Source: Dolichospermum flos-aquae CCAP 1403/13F (GTDB lineage Bacteria > Cyanobacteriota > Cyanobacteriia > Cyanobacteriales > Nostocaceae). Taken from it: a DNA stretch of 64,000 nt. Location: assembly GCF_012516395.1 (NCBI RefSeq), contig NZ_CP051206.1, positions 682,001 through 746,000 on the forward strand, given 5' to 3'. Below the pieces are notes generated by a model. It worked only from the letters and a program-made list of their open reading frames with translations, was not told where the DNA came from and made no database searches. Made by a program: the position numbers and the translations under genes. Shown here in pieces: positions 25,704 through 33,023 of this stretch; within the stretch, counting starts at the first letter, position 1, and each line of letters starts with the position of its first letter.

Positions 25704-26872
25704 TCAAATTTACAGCAATTACATTAGCTTTGGCATTGATCACATTTCCTTTTGCTGTTAAGGCTCAAACTGCTAAAATTTATTCTATTTCCGGCACGGG
25801 TAAGGTGAGAATACAGCGAGAAAAACGTACAGATTGGATTCCTGTTCGTCCAGCTACTGACCTATATCAAGGTGATCAAATATTACCAGACAGAGGAGTT
25901 AAAGTTTATGTGCGGTGTCCTGACTGGAGTAAACCTGTCCTTGTCAAAGCTGGTGTACCATCAGGTATGGGTTCAGTTTGTCTTAGTTGGGTGAGTCGAG
26001 ATTACAGAGGTTCTCAAACTGTGGGAATACTGGGGGGAATTAATCCTGATATTCCCTATTTGATTACTCCCCGTCATAGTCTCTTACTCAGCCGTACTCC
26101 CCTAATTCGTTGGCATCAAGTTTCTGGAGTGGCAGAATACACCATTGAAGTGACAGGTGCAACAGGCTTAATGTGGCGGACTAAAACCAAGGAAACTCAC
26201 CTTGTTTATGCTGGTAAACCTCTGGCTGCGGGTGTTTCCTACTCTATCATTATCCGCACCAATACCGGAAAATCCTCTCAGGAGGATAATTACAATTCTG
26301 AGCAAAAAGCTACCAATTTGGAATTTAGAATCCTGCGTAAGTCTGAAGCAGAAGTAGTAAAATCAGCAACTGCACAAATTGCTTCCAGTTCTCTAAATAA
26401 CGAAGCAGATGCTTTAACGCTGGCAAATTTTTACAGTAACTACGTTTTACCCCAATCTGTGATTCAAGCCTATCAACTACCAGATAATACATTTGAGACT
26501 TATAGCTTAACTGGTGATGCGATCGCCATTTTAGAATCTTTAGTACAAAAAGGAAAACAGTCTGTTCTCATTTATCGTACTTTGGGCGATCTCTATTGGC
26601 AAACTGGACTTGTCCGCCTTGCGGAAACCAATTATTTAAAAGCGATTGATTTAGTTCAGGGACTAGAAGATATGGAAGATTGGACACTATCTCAGTATAA
26701 TTTAGGACAAGTCTATGCTGCGATAGATGACTATAAGAAAGCATTGGAACATTTTAACCAAGCTAGAGTAGGTTATATCTTTTTGGGAGATAACGGACGT
26801 GCAGAGGTTCTTCAACGCCAAATGAAAAGAATCAATAAAACCTCAGCTAATTCACAAGAGGTAAAAAATTAG
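25700..26872 (+). CDS. Exported FecR-like protein with C-terminal TPRs
   Basis: A 390-residue protein with a signal peptide (about 1-22, ending VKAQ). An N-terminal FecR-like beta region reads GKVRIQRE, WIPVRPATDLYQGDQILPDRGVK. A fibronectin-like middle follows (PLIRWHQVSGVAEYTIEV), and a C-terminal TPR pair ends the protein (LGDLYWQTGLVRLAETNYLKAI and YNLGQVYAAIDDYKKALEHF). Such FecR-TPR proteins recur beside caspase and CHAT genes in cyanobacteria, as far as I recall. It overlaps the membrane TPR gene by 4 bp and ends the 19314-26872 group. Confidence 0.75.
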   Translation: MIKFTAITLALALITFPFAVKAQTAKIYSISGTGKVRIQREKRTDWIPVRPATDLYQGDQILPDRGVKVYVRCPDWSKPVLVKAGVPSGMGSVCLSWVSRDYRGSQTVGILGGINPDIPYLITPRHSLLLSRTPLIRWHQVSGVAEYTIEVTGATGLMWRTKTKETHLVYAGKPLAAGVSYSIIIRTNTGKSSQEDNYNSEQKATNLEFRILRKSEAEVVKSATAQIASSSLNNEADALTLANFYSNYVLPQSVIQAYQLPDNTFETYSLTGDAIAILESLVQKGKQSVLIYRTLGDLYWQTGLVRLAETNYLKAIDLVQGLEDMEDWTLSQYNLGQVYAAIDDYKKALEHFNQARVGYIFLGDNGRAEVLQRQMKRINKTSANSQEVKN

Positions 26873-27358
26873 ACCTGTCTTTACGGCGATTTTCGGATAA
26901 ATGAACCATATTTTTTGTTTCCCGCTCCAGGTTTTCCGTGCAGGTATAAAGAGCTATCAGTAATTCAGTTTAGTTAACTATATCTTTGGGTTTGAAGATT
27001 TACCCGCTGGTGTAGGAGTCACCTGAGTTCGACTTGAACGATACAGTTTTCTCCTTTGGTTTTTAGAGATTTTAATCCCTGAATAATCTATCACAAGAGC
27101 GATCTTTAATCCTGTGAGTTATTCAGATCCCCGACTTCTCTAAGAAGTCGGGGATCTAAGCAATAATTAATCACATCCTGTAAATCCTCATATAGCTTGC
27201 GCCACGCTCCGCTATCAGACAAATTCCCACAGCGATCGCACACCTTTGGCATTTAGGTAGTAACTGGAATTGGCTATTTATACATTAAACACTTTTCAAA
27301 CATCCTCTTAGCCATACCTCTAGCCCTCACAGATAACTTTTTCAGCAAGCCCTAAATA
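26873..27358. other. Intergenic region with palindrome and repeat scraps
   Basis: A 486-bp gap between convergent genes. It holds a 33-bp palindrome (27125-27157), a palindromic scrap GCTTGCGCCACGCTCCGCTATC (near 27195-27215, one of a dispersed family), a HIP1 site, and a fragment of the MITE terminus CTTTTCAAACATCCTC (27293-27308). No gene is visible. Confidence 0.6.
27125..27157. repeat. 33-bp perfect palindrome, copy 1 (possible terminator)
   Basis: AGATCCCCGACTTC (27125-27138), TCTAA, GAAGTCGGGGATCT (27144-27157). The stem is 14-15 bp, closed by a 3-nt loop. An identical copy, with the same upstream TTC, is at 42527-42559. It is not followed by a T run, so intrinsic termination is uncertain. 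Confidence 0.8.
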
Positions 27359-28285
27359 TTAAACACTAAAATCATTCCCATCTTGATTGATAACTAATCT
27401 TAAAATTGATAAACCTAAGATAACTAAAAATAGCACTAAACCGATGGTACAAGCATAGCTAATTTCTAAATTACCAAATGCTTGTTCATACAAATAATAA
27501 ACAATTGTCTTAGAACTATTCAGCGGTCCACCTTGGGTCATAATATAAACTTCTTCAAAAACTTTAGTTGCAGAAATCGCCGAAATTACAGCCACTAAAG
27601 CTAAATAGGGTTGCATCAATGGTAAGGTAATATCCCAATGTTTACGAATATCGTCTGAACCATCAATAGCCGCGGCTTCATAAATATCAGCGGGAATGGC
27701 TTGCAATCCAGCTAAATAAATAATCATGTAGTAGCCTAAACCTTTCCAAATAGTTACAACCATAATACTAGCTAGGGAAATGGGGACAATTCCCAATATC
27801 TTATCAGGACTTGTTAACCAGGGAATTCCGTCGGGAAAAATTCCTAAAGTTTTGAGAATTTGATTCAGCAATCCGTTTTCTGCATATAACCATTTCCAAG
27901 CTATCCCAGCTACTACCATAGAAATTACAACTGGGGTATAATATGCTGTTCTAAACCAATTCATTCCCCGCAGTTTTTGATTGACTAAAATTGCTAAACC
28001 CAAGGGTAAAAATACTAAAATTGGCACAACACCAATTAGATAAAGAAATGTATTTTGTAATGTTTGCCAAAAAACTGGATCTTTCGATAAACGCACAAAG
28101 TTCTTAAACCCAATCCATTGTGGAGGATCTCCTATATTTTCATAGTTGGTAAAACTCAGATAAAAGGCTTGAACTGCTGGATAAAAAACAGTTAATGTTA
28201 AAATAATTAAGGCTGGTAATAAAAATAAATAAGGTGTTATTCTCTGTTGAATTAAAATCCATTGTTTTGATGTTAATTGCGACAT
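27359..28285 (-). CDS. Carbohydrate ABC transporter permease (MalF type)
   Basis: A 308-residue inner-membrane permease with six predicted helices. The cytoplasmic EAA loop, which docks with the ATPase, reads EAAAIDGSDDIRKHWDITLPLMQP. The N-terminal segment YLFLLPALIILTLTVFYPAVQAF and PQWIGFKNFVRL are typical of the MalF/UgpA/LacF class of sugar importers. No partner MalG-type permease, ATPase or binding protein is next to it, so the rest of the transporter must be encoded elsewhere. That is common in cyanobacteria. The substrate cannot be read from the sequence. Confidence 0.9.
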   Translation of the reverse strand: MSQLTSKQWILIQQRITPYLFLLPALIILTLTVFYPAVQAFYLSFTNYENIGDPPQWIGFKNFVRLSKDPVFWQTLQNTFLYLIGVVPILVFLPLGLAILVNQKLRGMNWFRTAYYTPVVISMVVAGIAWKWLYAENGLLNQILKTLGIFPDGIPWLTSPDKILGIVPISLASIMVVTIWKGLGYYMIIYLAGLQAIPADIYEAAAIDGSDDIRKHWDITLPLMQPYLALVAVISAISATKVFEEVYIMTQGGPLNSSKTIVYYLYEQAFGNLEISYACTIGLVLFLVILGLSILRLVINQDGNDFSV

Positions 28286-28543
28286 ATATTTGAGGATAAA
28301 GTTTTAGCAACTATAGTATCTTATTTCGGAGTCTAGATAAAGTTATTTTGATTAATACTTACGCCAAATTGAGAAAAGCCTTGATTTGGAGGTTGGATTG
28401 TTTACCTCAGCGTTACGTAGCAATGGCAAAGGTATTATTTTATCAGTAGGATTTCAGCGTCCCACAAAAACTATTTAGCAAATATACTCAAAAATTAAAT
28501 AGGGAATTAGTAAAATAATCCTTTTCCCTATTCTTCAATAAAA

Positions 28544-29020
28544 TTACAATTCTGGTTTTGTGTCTACTGTTTCATGCTGATTAATTTTCACCTGTTCTAA
28601 TAAACGAGGCATCCAAGGTAAAGCCAGGAAAATTCCTGATAAAATTAGTAGAAATACAGAAAGTCCAAAAAGTTGGTCGCGGGAAATTTCTAATACACCA
28701 CGTAAAATTACCTCTCGTAAAGCCGAAACAATCGTAATTTCTACCGCTGCACCTACAGAAATACTCCGTTCTTGCAGGTAATCAACTAACAACCGAAACA
28801 GTTCTACTAATATCAAAATAAACAAAATATCAGATGTTACTTGCCGTAGATCTAATGGACTTAAAAATGATAAAAACATATCTCCTAAGCGAATGAGCAT
28901 TACACAAAACAAACTTACGCAAAGGGAGATAACAATAATATCCTGAAAAAGTTCTAAGTTACGAACAATTCTATCCCGTTTAAACAAATTATTGACTTCT
29001 ATAATTATCCGCTGTGGCAT
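28544..29020 (-). CDS. PsiE-like membrane protein
   Basis: A 158-residue protein with four hydrophobic segments (about 27-47, 60-82, 92-105 and 118-137). The pattern LELFQDIIVISLCVSLFCVMLI ... ILVELFRLLVDYLQERS ... ALREVILRGV fits the phosphate-starvation-inducible PsiE family. The biochemical role of PsiE is unknown; in E. coli it responds to phosphate and cAMP. Gene neighbours (permease downstream, MITEs upstream) say nothing more about it. Confidence 0.75.
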   Translation of the reverse strand: MPQRIIIEVNNLFKRDRIVRNLELFQDIIVISLCVSLFCVMLIRLGDMFLSFLSPLDLRQVTSDILFILILVELFRLLVDYLQERSISVGAAVEITIVSALREVILRGVLEISRDQLFGLSVFLLILSGIFLALPWMPRLLEQVKINQHETVDTKPEL

Positions 29021-29209
29021 AGTATTTTCTAGAACAGAAAGATAAATCTATTTTAATAATTAACCATTAAACTACTTTGAATAAAGTGAACAGAGAACAA
29101 TAAGTAATTATCAATTCAAATAAAGGAGGAGATTAACCCCCACTTTCAAACTTTAATTAATTCCTGGTTCTATTTTTTTACTGATGCTTCAGTAGCTGAT
29201 TAACTTTAA

Positions 29210-29360
29210 GAGGTTGTTTGAAAACTTTTTCGTGTGGGATCTGACACCCGCAGATCCCCCTAAATCCCCCTTGAAAAGGGGGACTTTGAGGAATTTAGCC
29301 CCCCTTTGTAAGGGGGGTTGGGGGGATCTCGATTAATTCTGATACTTTTCAAACATCCTC
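29210..29360. mobile_element. Complete MITE with TAA target duplication, variant interior
   Basis: Ends GAGGTTGTTTGAAAAC and CTTTTCAAACATCCTC flanked by TAA on both sides (29207-29209, 29361-29363). The ends match the 11672-11834 copy but the interior differs. It carries GATCCCCCTAAATCCCCC and GGGGGGTTGGGGGGATC, a second nested palindrome. Confidence 0.78.
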
Positions 29361-29364
29361 TAAG

Positions 29365-29512
29365 GTAAGCATTCAGCCGTCAGCTATCAGCTATCAGCAA
29401 GAATTGAATTGATCAGCATTCTGAATATTAATTACTGATGTCAGTCTCCCCACTTCAAAACCCCTAAAATCCGATTTTAGCTGACTGCTGACCACTGATA
29501 GCTGAATGCTTA
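29365..29512. repeat. Inverted repeat pair, 148 bp
   Basis: TAAGCATTCAGC (left end) and GCTGAATGCTTA (right end) are perfect inverted repeats. Both arms continue with TCAGC-type units (GTCAGCTATCAGC and GCTGACTGCTGACC). It has the shape of a small transposon remnant directly abutting the MITE. Confidence 0.55.
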
Positions 29513-29778
29513 CACTTTAAGTTAGCCCCGCTGACCTAAGTAGATAAGATTTATCCATTATTAAGTATAAGATTTTATCTATGAATAATGCCCAATGGAG
29601 ACGGGAATTGCCCACAATTAGGACTATGGAAAGATGCTGTTGGTCTTTTGACTGAGGATGATTGTTGACAGTTTTAATTTTCTTAACTGAGGTATATGTT
29701 TTTTAATAAAAATTAATATTCAAGCTGTGCCACAATAAGAGAAAGGCATAAATACTCAATTTATTCAAGAGGGGCGTT

Positions 29779-31503
29779 ATGGTATTGCTTACCGAGAAAC
29801 TAGAAAAGCGTCTGACTATAAATACTGTAGAGATTAGTGAAGATACTACCGCAATTCGGTCTTTAGATTGGGACCGCGATCGCTTTGATATTGAATTTGG
29901 TTTACAAAATGGTACAACCTACAACTCTTTTCTGATTCGGGGGGAAAAAATCGCCCTGGTTGATACTTCCCATGAAAAGTTTCGCAAACTTTATTTTGAT
30001 ACTCTCACCGGTTTAATTAATCCCCAAGATATTGATTATTTAATTGTTAGTCACACTGAACCAGATCACAGCGGTTTAGTAAAAGACTTACTACAACTCG
30101 CTCCTCATATAACTGTGGTTGCGTCAAAGGTGGCAATTCAGTTTTTGGAGGACATGGTACATCAACCATTTAACCGCAAAATTGTCAAAAATGGCGATCG
30201 CTTAGATTTAGGCAATGGACATGAATTTGAATTTGTCATTGCTCCTAATTTACACTGGCCTGATACCATTTTCACCTTTGACCACAAAACCCAAATTCTC
30301 TACACCTGCGATGCTTTTGGGTTACATTACTGCTCAGAAAGTACCTTTGATGACGATTTAGCAGCAATAGAAGCTGATTTCCAATATTACTACGAATGTT
30401 TAATGGGTCCAAATGCCCGTTCTGTCCTTTCCGCAATGAAGCGCATGGCAGAATTGAAAACCATTCGCATGATTGCCACCGGACACGGACCCCTATTGTA
30501 TCACAATGTGGAAGAATTAACCGGACGTTATCGCAGTTGGAGTCAAGGCCAAACCAAAGCCGAAACCCCTGTAGGAATATTTTACGTTTCCGAGTACGGT
30601 TTTGGCGATCGCATTGCCCAATCTATTGCTAACGGGATGACAAAAACTGGTGTCGCTGTCGAAATAGTAGATTTAGCCAGCGTCAACGAATTACAAGAAC
30701 TGCGGGAACTGGTAGGACGTTGTACAGGCTTAGTTGTGGGAATGCCCCCAACTTCAGGCAATTCTAACATTCAAGCCGCCCTCAGCACCGTTTTAGGTTC
30801 TGCCAAAGAAAAACAAGCCATTGGCATTTTTGAAACTGGTGGAGGAGATGATGAACCCACCTATCCCCTATTAAATAAATTCCGGGCTTTAGGCTTACAC
30901 TTATCTTTTCCCGTAATTGAAATTCGGGAAACACCCACAGCTAACACTTACAAAAAATGTGAAGAAGCGGGGACAGACTTGGGACAATGGGTAACAAGAG
31001 ACAAAAGCATCAAAGCCATGAAATCCCTGGCTGCTGACTTAGATAAAGCCTTGGGCAGAATTAGCGGTGGTTTATATATCATCACAGCCAAAAAATCCGA
31101 CGTATCCAGCGCCATGTTAGCTTCCTGGGTAAGTCAAGCCAGCTTTAAACCCTTGGGCTTTTCCATCGCCGTCGCCAAAGACCGAGCCATAGAATCACTC
31201 ATGCAAGTAGGCGATCGCTTCGTTCTCAATGTACTCGAAGAAGGCAACTATCAACCATTAATGAAACACTTCTTAAAAAGATTTGCTCCCGGTGCAGATC
31301 GTTTTCAAGGTGTGAAAACCCAACCTGCTGAAAATGGCGCACCTATCCTCACAGATGCCCTAGCATACATAGAATGCGAAGTAGTTAGCCGCATGGATTG
31401 TGGTGATCATTGGGCAGTATACAGCACAGCTTACGCCGGTAGAGTATCCAATCCCGATGCCATGACAGCAGTACACCACCGGAAAGTAGGAAACCACTAT
31501 TAA
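29779..31503 (+). CDS. flv3: Flavodiiron protein Flv3-type
   Basis: A 574-residue class C flavodiiron protein. A metallo-beta-lactamase-like diiron domain (about 1-260) is followed by flavodoxin (about 265-405; VGIFYVSEYGFGDRIAQSIANG) and a flavin reductase domain (about 430-574). The diiron ligands are canonical: His92, Glu94, Asp96 and His97 in SHTEPDHSG. With Flv1 it passes electrons from the photosystem I acceptor side to oxygen, making water (Mehler-like reaction). A Flv1-type gene with altered ligands follows 1.5 kb downstream on the same strand, the usual pairing. A heterocyst-specific Flv3B cannot be fully excluded from sequence alone. Confidence 0.9.
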   Translation: MVLLTEKLEKRLTINTVEISEDTTAIRSLDWDRDRFDIEFGLQNGTTYNSFLIRGEKIALVDTSHEKFRKLYFDTLTGLINPQDIDYLIVSHTEPDHSGLVKDLLQLAPHITVVASKVAIQFLEDMVHQPFNRKIVKNGDRLDLGNGHEFEFVIAPNLHWPDTIFTFDHKTQILYTCDAFGLHYCSESTFDDDLAAIEADFQYYYECLMGPNARSVLSAMKRMAELKTIRMIATGHGPLLYHNVEELTGRYRSWSQGQTKAETPVGIFYVSEYGFGDRIAQSIANGMTKTGVAVEIVDLASVNELQELRELVGRCTGLVVGMPPTSGNSNIQAALSTVLGSAKEKQAIGIFETGGGDDEPTYPLLNKFRALGLHLSFPVIEIRETPTANTYKKCEEAGTDLGQWVTRDKSIKAMKSLAADLDKALGRISGGLYIITAKKSDVSSAMLASWVSQASFKPLGFSIAVAKDRAIESLMQVGDRFVLNVLEEGNYQPLMKHFLKRFAPGADRFQGVKTQPAENGAPILTDALAYIECEVVSRMDCGDHWAVYSTAYAGRVSNPDAMTAVHHRKVGNHY

Positions 31504-31508
31504 GTATT

Positions 31509-31537
31509 GTAGGGGTTTAGCATTGCTAAACCCCTAC
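31509..31537 (+). terminator. Hairpin after flv3
   Basis: GTAGGGGTTTAGC-ATT-GCTAAACCCCTAC is a perfect 13-bp stem six bases past the flv3 stop. No T tract follows, so it may stabilise the 3' end rather than terminate by itself. It is a common cyanobacterial repeat type. Confidence 0.6.
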
Positions 31538-31644
31538 CCGCTTAAATCAAATAATTAAGCCTTGTTGAGTATAGTCATCTTCAGATGACTTTTACTATGA
31601 AACTGGACATCTCCGGTAATTAAATGTGCGTGGTTTGAAACCAT

Positions 31645-31674
31645 TGTAGAGACGTTCTATAGAACGTCTCTACA
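31645..31674. repeat. 30-bp perfect palindrome
   Basis: TGTAGAGACGTTCTA followed by its exact reverse complement. It lies in the gap between flv3 and the convergent PEP-CTERM-like gene, where it could end transcripts from either side. Confidence 0.75.
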
Positions 31675-31706
31675 TTCATTTTCACCAGATGTCTATTGAG
31701 CTTAAA

Positions 31707-32414
31707 TTAGGAATTAACCGACTCTAGTGACATCATCCGAGCCGAGCGCTGCTGTAACTTTCTCCGCAATACAAAAGCACCAAAGACAATCGCCACACCT
31801 GCTGGCGCGGCATTAGACTCAAAGGGAACAGCAGCATTAACTGAAAAATTTGTGAACGAAGCGGTTCCGCTGCTGCCGTTTGCAGCGTTTGTTAAATTGA
31901 ATGCCCAGTGTGTACCATTGAGGTCGAGATCATTGAAGACTGAGAAGGAATCCACACTTCCATAGGTGCCAGCAGGATAGGAGGGGCTAGCAGGATAGGT
32001 TCCGGTTGCACCCGGCCAAGACGAAGCAATGGTATCGATGAAAGTGAAGCTGCCATTGGTGATCACACCACCTGTAGCTGTAAGAGCACCATTACTAGAA
32101 AATAGTGCTACGGGAGCTACAATATCATTACCCAACGCATCCCTAAGACTAAGAGTGCCGCTCAACCTTCTAGCATTTTTTTCAATGTTAAGACCGTTAA
32201 TGGTTACGGATTTAACGAAATTAATGGTAAGTGGATTAGTTATTTCAGCAGTAGTAACCTCCTGAGAGGCAGTGGAGGCAGTTTTACCTAGGATGGCACC
32301 TCCAGGACTAGTGAAGGTAGTGAAGGTAATAGCCTCCGCCGCACTAGAAAGAGTTAGAATGCCTACCAGGGAAGCAACTAACGCCCCCAATTTTTGAAAA
32401 TTCTTGGTGATCAT
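31707..32414 (-). CDS. Exported PEP-CTERM-like surface protein
   Basis: A 235-residue protein with a signal peptide (about 1-28, ending AAEA). The Ser/Thr/Gly-rich mature part is beta-type, with no catalytic motif. The C-terminal sorting signal has the order of a short motif (AVPFES), a hydrophobic helix (APAGVAIVFGAFVL) and a basic end (RRKLQQR). This is the layout of exosortase-processed PEP-CTERM proteins; the PFE motif is the cyanobacterial variant. I start at ATG 32414, which has AGGAAATATA before it; the longer frame has no such site. It is transcribed against flv3 and flv1, so it is not part of their operon. Confidence 0.75.
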   Translation of the reverse strand: MITKNFQKLGALVASLVGILTLSSAAEAITFTTFTSPGGAILGKTASTASQEVTTAEITNPLTINFVKSVTINGLNIEKNARRLSGTLSLRDALGNDIVAPVALFSSNGALTATGGVITNGSFTFIDTIASSWPGATGTYPASPSYPAGTYGSVDSFSVFNDLDLNGTHWAFNLTNAANGSSGTASFTNFSVNAAVPFESNAAPAGVAIVFGAFVLRRKLQQRSARMMSLESVNS

Positions 32415-32627
32415 TATATTTCCTATGCTTTTAATTTCTTTATGTGTACCGACTCGGTACTTAGCAGTATGATAGTTCAAAATCACCCAAATGGCAATAG
32501 CAAAATATAAAAAATTATCACATCTGAATGTAGTTATTCACTCCTCCCCTCTAAAATTATCGCAACCCTTGATCTCTCGTTAAAGATAGGAGGGAGTGTG
32601 AACAGTTATATCTGGATATAATTATCG

Positions 32628-32677
32628 GGTTTTTGGAGATTATGGGTTTCATATAATACTTTTCAAACAACCTCTAA
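32628..32677. mobile_element. MITE end fragment
   Basis: TTTTTGGAGATTATGGGTTT and ACTTTTCAAACAACCTC followed by TAA match the last 50 bp of the 11672-11834 element. The other end is absent. Confidence 0.65.
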
Positions 32678-32778
32678 GGCTTTCGGGCAAAAAAAGTAAA
32701 TTCGTCACAGCTTATGTCAAAAAAACCTATCATGGAGGGAGCAGAGGCGCAAGAGTTTTTCCCAATTACTCATTACCA

Positions 32779-32949
32779 ATGACCACTAAACCCCGTGATG
32801 TGCAAATATTGCCCATTGGTACAGATACCATAATATTGCGATCGCGCAGTTGGGCTAGATTAAGATTTGAAATTGAATATGCTTTAGCTAGATTTACAGA
32901 AAGGTATATATTAAAATATGCCCCGTTCCCTCTGAAATTGGAAAATTAA
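32779..32949 (+). pseudogene. Duplicated 5' fragment of flv1
   Basis: The first 37 codons repeat the start of the flv1 gene 245 bp downstream almost base for base (TTKPRDVQILPIGTDTIIL, then ...EYALA), with three or so changes. The similarity ends at GCTTTAGC. The frame then continues with 19 unrelated codons (FTERYILKYAPFPLK) to a TAA. The 56-residue product cannot bind iron or flavin. It may be a leftover of a tandem duplication; its promoter region may still drive flv1. Confidence 0.85.
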
Positions 32950-33023
32950 AAATCTTAACCTTTGCGCCTTTGCTCCTTTGTGCCTTTGCGCGAAACATAA
33001 TTCATACCAATCACCAATCACCA

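Larger units (their letters stand above)
29021..29778. other. Promoter region of flv3 with MITE and inverted repeats
   Basis: A 758-bp divergent gap. It contains a complete MITE (29210-29360), immediately followed by a second inverted repeat pair (29365-29512), and then about 260 bp of AT-rich sequence before flv3. No gene is visible. The promoter of flv3 should lie in the last 200 bp. Confidence 0.6.

Noticed and set aside
26873..27120. tRNA-like sequence
   Set aside because: No cloverleaf with a consistent acceptor stem and T-loop could be drawn; the same holds for other gaps scanned by eye.
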